A DNA stretch of 64,000 nt from Amycolatopsis nivea. GTDB taxonomy: Bacteria > Actinomycetota > Actinomycetes > Mycobacteriales > Pseudonocardiaceae. The position numbers and the translations under genes were made by a program. This document shows, piece by piece, positions 8,015 through 15,796 of the stretch. The number at the start of each line of letters is the position of its first letter. Within the stretch, counting starts at the first letter, position 1. The notes under the pieces are model-generated. The model worked only from the letters and a program-made list of their open reading frames with translations, had not been told where the DNA came from and made no database searches. The DNA lies in NCBI RefSeq assembly GCF_004522235.1, contig NZ_SDLT01000015.1:78058-142057 (forward strand), given 5' to 3'.

Positions 8015-8904
8015 GCACGGTTCTTTTCGACACCCCGGGCCCGAAAGCGCGGGTGCGGCACCGGATCTACGCGGTGCTGGGCATCGTCGTGGTGGCGGCG
8101 CTGATCGCGTTCATCGTCTACCGCTTCGTCGACAGCGGCCAGTTCGCCGGACGCAAATGGGAGTGGCTGCAGTACTCCCAGGTGCAGAGCGACCTCGCGA
8201 ACGCCGTGCTGGCGACCGTGAAGGCCTTCGCACTGGGCGCGGTGCTGGCCATCGTGTTCGGCGCGGTCTTCGCCGCCGGACGGCTGTCCGATCACGCGTG
8301 GGTGCGCGGGATCTGCACGTTCGTCGTGGAGTTCTTCCGCGCGATCCCGCTGCTGATCCTGATGTTCCTGTTCTACTACGGCCTCCCGACCCTCGGCGTG
8401 GACACGTCGCCGCTGTTCGCGGTGGTGCTCGGCCTGACGCTGTACAACGGCTCGGTGCTGGCGGAGGTCTTCCGCGCGGGCATCCTGTCCCTGCCGAAGG
8501 GCCAGAGCGAAGCCGCGTACGCGCTCGGCATGCGCAAGACCCAGGTGATGTTCACGGTCCTGCTGCCGCAGGCGCTGCGCGCGATGCTGCCGACGATCAT
8601 CAGCCAGCTGGTCGTGCTGCTCAAGGACACCGCGCTCGGCTTCCTCGTGACGTACCCGGAGCTGCTGTACTACGCCCGCTACATCGGCAGCCAGGGCGCC
8701 TTCGGCCGCCCGATCGTCCCGTCGACCCTCGTGGCCGCCGCGATCTACATCGCGATGTGCCTGCTGCTGACCGCGCTCGCGACGTACCTGGAGCGGCGCA
8801 ACCGGCGCAGCAAGAAGCACATCGACACGGACGCCGGCATCGAGCAGGCGGGGCTCACCGCTGCCGCGGGCAGCAACGTGATCGGTGGCGCTGGACCTGG
8901 CTGA
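8011..8904 (+). CDS. gluD: glutamate-type ABC transporter permease (second)
   Basis: A 297-residue permease. It has an N-terminal cytoplasmic stretch and a first helix at about residues 20-40. A large loop and the permease core follow, with the EAA motif SEAAYALGMRKTQVMFTVLLPQALRAMLP. The C-terminal tail is polar. The ATG at 8011 overlaps the gluC stop by four bases. It ends the operon and is followed at once by a strong hairpin. Confidence 0.94.
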   Translation: MSTVLFDTPGPKARVRHRIYAVLGIVVVAALIAFIVYRFVDSGQFAGRKWEWLQYSQVQSDLANAVLATVKAFALGAVLAIVFGAVFAAGRLSDHAWVRGICTFVVEFFRAIPLLILMFLFYYGLPTLGVDTSPLFAVVLGLTLYNGSVLAEVFRAGILSLPKGQSEAAYALGMRKTQVMFTVLLPQALRAMLPTIISQLVVLLKDTALGFLVTYPELLYYARYIGSQGAFGRPIVPSTLVAAAIYIAMCLLLTALATYLERRNRRSKKHIDTDAGIEQAGLTAAAGSNVIGGAGPG

Positions 8905-8924
8905 CGGTTCGTTCCGTCTCTCTT

Positions 8925-8971
8925 GAAACCCCTGGCGCTGCTTTCCCCGCGGCGCCGGGGGTTTCTTGTTT
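8925..8971 (+). terminator. intrinsic terminator after gluD
   Basis: GAAACCCCTGGCGC (8925-8938) pairs with GCGCCGGGGGTTTC (8952-8965), with one G-U pair, and TTGTTT follows. It lies 20 bases after the gluD stop and abuts the stop of the convergent VOC gene, so it may serve both. Confidence 0.8.
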
Positions 8972-9318
8972 CAGCCGTGCGCTGTCGGGTGCCGCGGCTG
9001 ATACAGGGGCAGCACGCTGCCGCTGGGGAGGCGGATCGATGCTCGCGTGCCCCAGGATGCTGTGGTCGCCTCGCTCTCCACTTCGGCTCCCTTCGCGGTT
9101 AGCTGCCGGACTGTTTCGGCTAGGTCGTCGCACATCAGGTAGAACTCTTGCTGCGGCGTTCCTTCGGTTGGGTGCACGGCTAGTTCTGTTGGGGGCAAAC
9201 GGAAGATGAGCCAGCCGTCGCCTGCGTCTACGTTTCCTAGGTCCAGTACGTTCCTGAGGAACTCTCGGTCTGCTGCTGCGTCTTTGCTGTAGAGGATGAC
9301 GTGGGCACCGGTGATCAT
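8971..9318 (-). CDS. VOC-superfamily (glyoxalase/bleomycin-resistance-like) protein
   Basis: A 115-residue single vicinal-oxygen-chelate fold. It has the first βαβββ unit (MITGAHVILYSKDAAADREFLRNVLDL, DGWLIFRLPPTELAVHP) and the second unit ending in RLPSGSVLPLYQPRHP. The Glu/His pattern suits a metal-binding VOC module, but no substrate can be named. It converges on gluD across the shared hairpin. The ATG at 9318 follows AAGGAC. It may be an antibiotic-binding or lactoyl-type protein (generic family inference). Confidence 0.85.
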   Translation of the reverse strand: MITGAHVILYSKDAAADREFLRNVLDLGNVDAGDGWLIFRLPPTELAVHPTEGTPQQEFYLMCDDLAETVRQLTAKGAEVESEATTASWGTRASIRLPSGSVLPLYQPRHPTAHG

Positions 9319-10264
9319 GGTTCTTGTCCTTCCGGGAAGTCCTTTGACCGCAACGGAAATCGGCCCCGCCGCGGTCGAGCCGATCGAGTGATGCCGTCCG
9401 GTCGCGGGTGGTGCTAACGTTGATTTTGTTGAAGTAAGTACATCGCATGTGATGTGAGCCCGCGAGCGTTCTCGTGGCGGCCGTCGCGATTCCCTTTCTC
9501 TCCCAATGCGTTGGCCAGCGCATTGGTCGGTGCGATCTTGCCTGCGCGCGGTGAGTTCACGCTGTCTGGGGATCGCGACGTTCCGCTCGGGAGCCAGCCG
9601 CCGGGGACAGGCCGTTGGGACCGTCCCGGTGATCCGCCATCACGACCAGACTCATCAACCGCCAGGAGGACTGCCTATTGCCCACCCACAACTGAATACG
9701 CCTGAATACGCCCGCAGCGCATGCGCGTAGTGGACTGCGTCTGCGAGAGCCCCGGCCCGCGGTCTCCGAACGGGCAAGGCCACTGTCGGCACTGTGCATG
9801 CCTGTCGTTCGCGGGAGGGCAAGGCTGCTGTCGGCAAACGTTGCAGGCCCACCGCTCGCGAGAGAGCATGCTCGCTGTCGCCAACAGCGCCCGCTCGCCG
9901 CTGCGAGAAGCACGCCCACTGTCGGCAACGTTGCAAGCCCGCCGCCCGCGAGAGAGCACGCCGCTGTCGCCAACAGCGCCCGCTCACCACCCGCGAGAAC
10001 GCAAGCCCGCTGGCACCGCGTGTGCCCGCTCGCCGCCCGCGCCCGCTCGACGACTGCGAACGAGCAAGCCTGCCGTCGGCAACTGCAGACGCCCGCGGTC
10101 GACGAGGGCACGGAACCGCCGTCCGCAAAAGGGCAAGGCCGCTGCCGTGGTCAAGCAAGCCCGCCGCCCGCGAAAGCAGCCCTGCCTCCCGCGAACGGGG
10201 CAAGCCCGCAGCCGTCACGCCGCCAGGCCCGCACCCGCGAACCCGGCCACCGTGGCAGCGGACA
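9319..10264. other. 946-base intergenic region with degenerate tandem repeats
   Basis: No convincing gene lies between the VOC gene and sdhB. Open frames exist on both strands, but their predicted proteins are Arg/Ala/Ser-rich, lack family motifs and only mirror the repeats. From about 9783 to 10110 a unit recurs that contains CTGTCGGCAACGTTGCA, CGCGAGAGAGCA and CTGTCGCCAACAGCGCCCGC. The two best copies begin at 9828 and 9919, a period of about 91 bases. Partial copies begin near 9783 and 10073. Each unit contains the palindrome GCAACGTTGC and the small hairpin CTGTcgccaACAG. Confidence 0.75.
9503..9526. repeat. perfect inverted repeat, possible operator
   Basis: CCAATGCG (9503-9510) and CGCATTGG (9519-9526) are perfect 8-base arms around TTGGCCAG. 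It lies about 185 bases upstream of the VOC gene start, in DNA with no convincing gene on either strand. Confidence 0.5.
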
Positions 10265-11017
10265 TCACCGATTGCGGCGGAACAGCTTGTCCCCCAGCCA
10301 GACAATCGGGTCGTACTTGCGGTCGGCGACGCGTTCCTTCATCGGGATCAGCGCGTTGTCGGTGATGTGGATGCCTTCCGGGCACACCTCAGTGCAGCAT
10401 TTGGTGATGTTGCAGAACCCGAGCCCGTGCTCGTCCTGGGCGGCGTCGCGGCGGTCGGCGACGTCCAGCGGATGCATCTCCAGTTCGGCGATCCGCATGA
10501 GGTAGCGCGGCCCGGCGAAGCTCTCCTTGTTCTCCTCGTGGTCGCGCACGACGTGGCAGGTGTTCTGGCACAGGTAACACTCGATGCACTTGCGGAATTC
10601 CTGCGAGCGCTCGACGTCCACCTGCTGCATCCGGTACTCGCCGGGCTTGAGCCCCTCCGGCGGGGTGAAGGACGGGATCTCGCGCGCCTTCGTGTAGTTG
10701 AACGACACGTCGGTCACGAGGTCGCGGATCACCGGGAAGGTGCGCATCGGCGTGACCGTCACGATCTCGGCCTCGGTGAACGTCGACATGCGCGTCATGC
10801 ACATCAGCCGCGGCCTGCCGTTGATCTCCGCCGAGCAGGAGCCGCATTTGCCTGCCTTGCAGTTCCAGCGCACCGCGAGGTCGGCGGCCTGGGTGGCCTG
10901 CAGCCGGTGGATGATGTCGAGCACGACCTCGCCCTCGTTCACCTCCACGGTGAAGTCCTGCAGGTCGCCGCCGGTCGCGTCGCCTCGCCACACGCGGAAC
11001 TTCGCCTGGTAGCTCAC
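10265..11017 (-). CDS. sdhB: succinate dehydrogenase / fumarate reductase iron-sulfur subunit
   Basis: A 250-residue electron-transfer subunit. The 2Fe-2S domain has CKAGKCGSC and a later Cys (RPRLMC). The C-terminal ferredoxin domain has CIECYLCQNTC and CCTEVCPEG, ligands for the 4Fe-4S and 3Fe-4S clusters. The start is the GTG at 11017, whose GTGA overlaps the sdhA stop, with GGGAGG upstream. It is the last gene of the operon hypothetical-sdhC-sdhA-sdhB, the order of the mycobacterial Sdh1 locus (Rv0250c-Rv0247c). It passes electrons from the flavoprotein to the membrane quinone. Confidence 0.95.
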   Translation of the reverse strand: MSYQAKFRVWRGDATGGDLQDFTVEVNEGEVVLDIIHRLQATQAADLAVRWNCKAGKCGSCSAEINGRPRLMCMTRMSTFTEAEIVTVTPMRTFPVIRDLVTDVSFNYTKAREIPSFTPPEGLKPGEYRMQQVDVERSQEFRKCIECYLCQNTCHVVRDHEENKESFAGPRYLMRIAELEMHPLDVADRRDAAQDEHGLGFCNITKCCTEVCPEGIHITDNALIPMKERVADRKYDPIVWLGDKLFRRNR

Positions 11018-12942
11018 GCGGTCCTCCCGGGGTGGGTCTCCAGCTCGCCGTCGGTGAAGTACTTGCCCAGTTCGTCGAGTTCGAACAGCTCGAGCAAGTC
11101 CGGCCGCATCGGCACCTGCTCCTCCACCGACACGTCGACGTCCGGCACGAGCGGGTTGTCGCCCGGGCGCGCGGAGCAGACGAGCAGCCGGTGCCGCCAT
11201 TCCGCGTCCATGGACGGATAGTCGTCGCGGGTGTGGCCGCCGCGGCTTTCGGTGCGGGTCAGCGCCGCGCGGGCGACGCATTCGCTCACCAGCAGCATGT
11301 TCCGCAGGTCGAGCGCGAGGTGCCAGCCGGGGTTGAACTGCCGGTGGCCCTCCACCGTCACCTGACCGACCCGGCTGCGGATGTCCGCGAGCTTGTCCAG
11401 CGCCTGCCGGATTTCCCCGGCCTTGCGGATGATGCCGACGAGATCGTTCATCGACTGCTGCAGCTCGGTGTGCAGCGTGTACGGATTCTCCGGCGCGCCG
11501 CCCGCAGGCGGGTTGAACGGCTCGAGCGCCATCGCGGCCGCCGCGTCCACATCGGACTGCGAGACCGCGGGCCGGTCCTTGAGTCCGTCCACATAGGACG
11601 CCGCGCCCAGTCCGGCCCGCCGGCCGAACACGAGCAGGTCGGACAGTGAGTTGCCGCCGAGCCGGTTCGACCCGTGCATGCCGCCGGAGCACTCGCCCGC
11701 CGCGAACAGGCCGGGGACGCTCGCCGCACCGGTGTCCGGGTCGACCTCCACACCGCCCATCACGTAGTGGCAGGTGGGGCCGACCTCCATGGCCTCCTTG
11801 GTGATGTCGACGTCGGCGAGTTCCTTGAACTGGTGGTACATCGAGGGCAGCCGCCGCTGGATCTCCTCGGCGGGCAACCGGCTCGCGATGTCGAGGAACA
11901 CGCCGCCGTGCGGGGATCCGCGCCCCTCCTTGACCTCGGAGTTGATCGCCCGCGCCACCTCGTCGCGCGGCAGCAGGTCCGGCGTGCGGCGGTTGCTCTC
12001 CTGGTCGGTGTACCAGCGGTCGGCCTCGTCCTCGCTGTCCGCGTACTGGCCCTTGAACACCTCGGGCACGTACTCGAACATGAACCGCTTGTCCTCGGAG
12101 TTCTTGAGCACCCCGCCGTCGCCGCGCACGCCCTCGGTGACGAGGATGCCCTTGACGCTCGGCGGCCAGACCATCCCGGTCGGGTGAAACTGCACGAACT
12201 CCATGTTGATCAGCTTCGCGCCGGCGCGCAGCGCCAGCGCGTGCCCGTCGCCGGTGTACTCCCACGAATTCGACGTCACCTTGAACGATTTGCCGATGCC
12301 GCCCGTCGCGAGCACCACCGCGGGCGCCTCGAACAGCACGAACCGGCCGCTCTCGCGCCAGTAGCCGAACGCACCGGCGATCGCGCCGTTGTCCAGCAGC
12401 AGTTCGGTGACCGTGCATTCGGCGAAGACCTTGATCCGCGCCTCGTAGTCGCCGTACTTCTTGAAGTCTTCCTGTTGCAGCGAAACGATCTTCTGCTGCA
12501 TAGTGCGAATCAGCTCAAGCCCGGTCCGGTCGCCGACGTGCGCGAGCCGCGGATACGTGTGCCCGCCGAAGTTGCGCTGGCTGATCCGCCCGTCCGCGGT
12601 GCGGTCGAACAGCGCGCCGTACGTCTCGAGTTCCCAGACGCGGTCCGGCGCTTCCCGGGCGTGCAGTTCGGCCATCCGCCAGTTGTTGAGGAATTTCCCG
12701 CCGCGCATGGTGTCGCGGAAGTGCACCTGCCAGTTGTCGTTCGAGTTCGCGTTGCCCATCGACGCCGCGCAGCCGCCCTCGGCCATCACCGTGTGCGCCT
12801 TGCCGAAAAGGGATTTGCACACCACCGCGACGCTGAAACCGCGTTCGCGCGCTTCGATCACCGCGCGCAGACCGGCGCCGCCGGCACCGATCACCACCAC
12901 GTCGTAGCTGTGCCGTTCGACCTCGGTCATGGAATAAGCCAC
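11014..12942 (-). CDS. sdhA: succinate dehydrogenase flavoprotein subunit
   Basis: A 642-residue FAD-linked catalytic subunit. The Rossmann motif VVVIGAGGAGLRAVIEA is near the start. AHTVMAEGGCAA contains the His expected to carry FAD covalently. The substrate-site phrase is FVQFHPTGM, and FAAGECSGGMHGSNRLGGNSLSDLLVFGRRAG is the FAD-domain closing motif. It oxidises succinate to fumarate at the membrane face, or the reverse. The ATG at 12942 lies 46 bases after the stop of the membrane-anchor gene, and the 3' end overlaps sdhB by four bases. Confidence 0.96.
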   Translation of the reverse strand: MAYSMTEVERHSYDVVVIGAGGAGLRAVIEARERGFSVAVVCKSLFGKAHTVMAEGGCAASMGNANSNDNWQVHFRDTMRGGKFLNNWRMAELHAREAPDRVWELETYGALFDRTADGRISQRNFGGHTYPRLAHVGDRTGLELIRTMQQKIVSLQQEDFKKYGDYEARIKVFAECTVTELLLDNGAIAGAFGYWRESGRFVLFEAPAVVLATGGIGKSFKVTSNSWEYTGDGHALALRAGAKLINMEFVQFHPTGMVWPPSVKGILVTEGVRGDGGVLKNSEDKRFMFEYVPEVFKGQYADSEDEADRWYTDQESNRRTPDLLPRDEVARAINSEVKEGRGSPHGGVFLDIASRLPAEEIQRRLPSMYHQFKELADVDITKEAMEVGPTCHYVMGGVEVDPDTGAASVPGLFAAGECSGGMHGSNRLGGNSLSDLLVFGRRAGLGAASYVDGLKDRPAVSQSDVDAAAAMALEPFNPPAGGAPENPYTLHTELQQSMNDLVGIIRKAGEIRQALDKLADIRSRVGQVTVEGHRQFNPGWHLALDLRNMLLVSECVARAALTRTESRGGHTRDDYPSMDAEWRHRLLVCSARPGDNPLVPDVDVSVEEQVPMRPDLLELFELDELGKYFTDGELETHPGRTA

Positions 12943-12988
12943 CTCACGAGCTGGGGAGAACTGCCTTGCGCTGCTGGATTTCCGGGGG

Positions 12989-13819
12989 TCAGCCCACGAA
13001 TCGCAGGTCCGAGATCGCGCCGCTGGACACGAGCATCACGTAGAAGTCGGTCAGCACGAGCGTGCCGAGCGTCGTCCACGCGAGGGCCATGTGCCGGGTG
13101 TTGAGCTTCGTGACCTGCGTCCAGATCCAGTACCGGACGGGATGTTTCGAGAAATGCTTGAGCCGCCCGCCGGTGACGTGCCGGCACGAGTGGCAGGACA
13201 GCGTGTACGCCCACAGCAGCACGACGTTCAGCACGAGAATCACGTTGCCGAGCCCGAAGCCGAACCCGGTGGGACTCTGGAAGGCGACGATGGCGTCGTA
13301 GGTGTTGACGAGCGAAACGACGCACGCGACGTAGAAGAAGTACCGGTGCACGTTCTGCACGATCAGCGGCAGCCGCGTCTCTCCGGTGTAGCGCGCGTGC
13401 GGTTCGGCGACCGCGCAGGCCGGCGGGGAAAACCACACCGAGCGGTAGTAGGCCTTGCGGTAGTAGTAGCAGGTCAACCGGAACCCGAGCAGGAACGGCA
13501 GCACGAGCACGCCGAGCGGCAGCCAGGACGGCATCTCGCCGAACCAGTGCCCGAAGTGGCTCGAGCCCGGGACGCAGGAAGTGGACACGCAGGGCGAGTA
13601 GAACGGCGTCAGGTAGTGGTATTCGGGCACCCAGTAGGCGGTGCGCACGAATGCCCGGACTGTCGCGTAAACGACGAAAGTGGCCAGCCCCAGCACAGTG
13701 AGCAGGGGCGACAGCCACCACCGGTCGGTGCGCAGTGTCCGGGCGGCGAGGCGCGCCCGCCCCGGCGCTCGAACACCGGTGCGGGCGCGGCTGACGTCGT
13801 TGTCAGCGGGGGCGCTCAC
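12989..13819 (-). CDS. sdhC: succinate dehydrogenase membrane anchor, Sdh1 type
   Basis: A 276-residue, about five-helix membrane protein. Its phrases NVHRYFFYVACVVSLVNTYDAIVAF, LSCHSCRHVTGGRLKHFSKHPVRYW and LTDFYVMLVSSGAISDLRF match the single large anchor of actinobacterial Sdh1 complexes. Conserved His residues in the helices are candidate haem or quinone ligands. The GTG at 13819 overlaps the upstream gene's stop (GTGA). The symbol follows operon position; some annotations use sdhD or only 'hypothetical membrane protein'. Confidence 0.85.
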   Translation of the reverse strand: MSAPADNDVSRARTGVRAPGRARLAARTLRTDRWWLSPLLTVLGLATFVVYATVRAFVRTAYWVPEYHYLTPFYSPCVSTSCVPGSSHFGHWFGEMPSWLPLGVLVLPFLLGFRLTCYYYRKAYYRSVWFSPPACAVAEPHARYTGETRLPLIVQNVHRYFFYVACVVSLVNTYDAIVAFQSPTGFGFGLGNVILVLNVVLLWAYTLSCHSCRHVTGGRLKHFSKHPVRYWIWTQVTKLNTRHMALAWTTLGTLVLTDFYVMLVSSGAISDLRFVG

Positions 13820-14103
13820 CGCTGGTCGCGCTTGTAGCCACCGACACCTTCGTCGTCAGCGCCGCTCCACAGCGCCGGATCGTAGGGAGTATCCGGGACA
13901 GGCACGCGTTCGACAGGCTTCGCCTGCGCGGGCACAGCGGGCGGGTGCCCGTCCAGATCGGCGGTGTCGATGTCGAGCCGCTCGACGTCGTTGGCCAGCC
14001 GGCGCACCGCGGACGCGTCGCCGTAGCGCGATCGCAATGCGCCCACGCACTGCCGCAACTGGCCGATGGTGCGCCGGAGTTCGGCGATCTCTGTGGTGGA
14101 CAT
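13816..14103 (-). CDS. small conserved protein at the head of the sdh operon (Rv0250c-like)
   Basis: A 95-residue soluble protein with a helical N-terminal half (STTEIAELRRTIGQLRQCVGALRSRYGD) and the C-terminal phrase DTPYDPALWSGADDEGVGGYK. The DDEGVGG tail and the position directly before the Sdh1 anchor gene match the mycobacterial Rv0250c family. Function is unknown; an assembly or regulatory role for Sdh is only suggested by the fixed context. The ATG at 14103 has GGGAGG 7 bases before it. Its stop overlaps sdhC by four bases, so the operon is coupled from this gene on. Confidence 0.82.
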   Translation of the reverse strand: MSTTEIAELRRTIGQLRQCVGALRSRYGDASAVRRLANDVERLDIDTADLDGHPPAVPAQAKPVERVPVPDTPYDPALWSGADDEGVGGYKRDQR

Positions 14104-14184
14104 CGGAAGCCTCCCTGATGGTGGGGCCGGCAGTTCGGGTGACGATCAACGTCGCCAAGTACGACTCTGCCTCGCGCGGTGCAC

Positions 14185-14200
14185 TGTGACAAGTAGCACA
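14185..14200. promoter_or_regulatory. CRP/GlxR-type operator upstream of the sdh operon
   Basis: TGTGA-CAAGTA-GCACA matches the actinobacterial Crp/GlxR consensus TGTGA-N6-TCACA at 9 of 10 outer bases. It lies about 80 bases upstream of the first operon gene. On the minus strand it overlaps TTGTCA, which has CAGAGT 17 bases further on and is a possible promoter. Its right half lies inside the 18-base attachment core of the integrated element. Confidence 0.55.
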
Positions 14201-14208
14201 TTTACCAG
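14191..14208 (+). other. attL core of the integrated element
   Basis: AAGTAGCACATTTACCAG, identical and in the same orientation to 25487-25504. It lies 87 bases from the 3' end of the integrase gene. The flanking bases differ on both sides, so the shared core is exactly 18 bases. Confidence 0.75.
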
Positions 14209-14263
14209 CGTGTTGCCTCCTGACCTCGGATTCGAGCCTCAATCAGGGGTCTCCGGAGGGGTC

Positions 14264-14285
14264 TGGGCCGTCTCTGGGCCGTCAG
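14264..14285 (+). repeat. subterminal repeat, left (candidate integrase arm site)
   Basis: Two copies of TGGGCCGTC, 11 bases apart start to start, followed by AG. The same arrangement recurs at 25361-25382 with one mismatch. Both lie inside the element near its ends, as expected for arm-type integrase sites. Confidence 0.55.
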
Positions 14286-14294
14286 CCGCGCAGG

Positions 14295-15551
14295 TCAGGC
14301 CGCCGACGGTAATTCGACGGTCGGACGGAACACGCTGTCGATCGCCGCGCGAGCCCTGTCATAACTCGTCTCCATGAGATGGGTATAGACACGGAGAGTG
14401 AAGGCTTCACTCGAATGTCCTAGGTAAGCAGAGAGTTCCTTGATGCTCACGCCACGTGACAGCATCAGCGAGGCGAACAGATGCCGGAGCGCGTGCATGC
14501 CGTCCCGGTCACCGACATAGTCAAGCCCCGCCGCAACGAACGCAGGCAGCCACACGACCATGTGAAATGTCTGGTTCTTGTAGGGCATCCCGCTCGGCTT
14601 GGTCATGAGCAGCTTGACCGTCTCGAACTCCTGCCCGTCCCGCTCTCCCCAGGGAAGCGTGACCGCCACGGGCCGGTACTTCTCCAGGTAGGCGTCGATC
14701 TTCTCCAGCAGCCCGTAGCCAAGCGGGATCTCCCGCACCTTCCGCCCCTTCGGAAGCTTGAACTTCTGGACACCCTTGACCACCACGAGCTGCCGGGTGC
14801 ACCGGTAGACCATCTTCTTCCGGTCGATGTTGTCCGGGCTGAACGCCAGCACCTCGCCCGGACGCAGCCCAAGGCCCGCACCGATGGCAACCGCTGGCCT
14901 GAACCGGGCGTCGACGGCCTTTTCGATGGTGTGAACCCTCTTCTCCGGCCAGACCTGAACCTCCTTGGCTGTCGCCTTCGGCCGCGGAATGGTCGCCTTC
15001 TTGAGCGGGTTCGACCGCATCTTCTCGTCGACGACCGCAGCGTCCCAAATGGACAGCACGAGGTCGAACACCTGACGCTGATAGACACCGGAGAGGTTCC
15101 GCTCACTGTCGTTGAGCCATGCCAGCCACTTCCGCGCAAGACCAGAGCTTTCGCACGCGTCGAGGCTGCGGTCTCCAAAGAACGGAAACACATACTTTTC
15201 GAGCTGTGACGTCATCGTGTTCAAGGATGATTCACCGAGCGGACGACTCTGTAGCACTTCCGTGGCATAGGACCGAAATGCTTCCTTGCCCGCGTTCGGA
15301 TCCCGGTACACCCCGGCGTAAAGCTCGTTCTCGATCTTGGTCTTGAACTCTTTCGCCGCACCGAGCTTCTTGTCCGGGAAGACCTTGGAACCCTCCGACA
15401 TGTCCGGCTGGGTCCAACGCACCCGGTACCGCGCGCCTTTGCCGTAACGGTTGGTGCGCTCCTGAACCGGCTTGTTCTTGGCATCGAGGACGACCTCACC
15501 GGTCTCCGGGTCGATCTTGTCTCGAAACCAACGATCTTGAATGTGCGCCAT
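14295..15551 (-). CDS. int: tyrosine-recombinase integrase of the AICE
   Basis: A 418-residue site-specific recombinase with an N-terminal arm-binding region, a core-binding SAM-like domain (about residues 90-185) and a C-terminal catalytic domain. Catalytic residues visible are R230 (LGLRPGEVLAF), H353 and R356 (MHALRHLFASLML), H379 (AYLGHSS) and the nucleophile Y389 (RVYTHL). The ATG at 15551 (MAHIQDRW) follows GGGGGATTCTG. A longer upstream frame would overlap the xis gene and is rejected. It lies 10 bases after xis and ends 87 bases from attL. Confidence 0.95.
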   Translation of the reverse strand: MAHIQDRWFRDKIDPETGEVVLDAKNKPVQERTNRYGKGARYRVRWTQPDMSEGSKVFPDKKLGAAKEFKTKIENELYAGVYRDPNAGKEAFRSYATEVLQSRPLGESSLNTMTSQLEKYVFPFFGDRSLDACESSGLARKWLAWLNDSERNLSGVYQRQVFDLVLSIWDAAVVDEKMRSNPLKKATIPRPKATAKEVQVWPEKRVHTIEKAVDARFRPAVAIGAGLGLRPGEVLAFSPDNIDRKKMVYRCTRQLVVVKGVQKFKLPKGRKVREIPLGYGLLEKIDAYLEKYRPVAVTLPWGERDGQEFETVKLLMTKPSGMPYKNQTFHMVVWLPAFVAAGLDYVGDRDGMHALRHLFASLMLSRGVSIKELSAYLGHSSEAFTLRVYTHLMETSYDRARAAIDSVFRPTVELPSAA

Positions 15552-15561
15552 CAGAATCCCC

Positions 15562-15777
15562 CTATGCAGCAGGCATCGTTTCGGGGCCGTCGAGCCAGCC
15601 CCGGACAGCGGCCGGGTCATAGCGGACGTGTTTTCCCATCCGTCGCCACGGCGGGCCGTAGTTCTTGTGCCGCCAGTCCTTGAGCGTGTCCTCCGGGATG
15701 CCGAGGTAGGCGGAAAGGTCTTCGGGGCTCCACAAGCCCTCAACGCTGACCAGCCGCACACGCGGGTTGTCGCTCAT
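15562..15777 (-). CDS. xis: excisionase-type helix-turn-helix protein
   Basis: A 71-residue MerR/BldC-like winged-helix protein: LVSVEGLWSPEDLSAYLGIPEDTLKDWRHKNYGPPWRRMGKHVRYDPAAVRGWL. This is the usual AICE excisionase or recombination directionality factor, encoded directly before int. It is 19 bases after the initiator gene and 10 bases before int, within one operon. Confidence 0.88.
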   Translation of the reverse strand: MSDNPRVRLVSVEGLWSPEDLSAYLGIPEDTLKDWRHKNYGPPWRRMGKHVRYDPAAVRGWLDGPETMPAA

Positions 15778-15796
15778 GTGTCTCCCCCTTTCCAGG

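Noticed and set aside
9557..10365. Several open frames on both strands in the 9.3-10.26 kb gap
   Set aside because: They overlap each other on both strands, follow the tandem repeats and show no family motif or good ribosome site.
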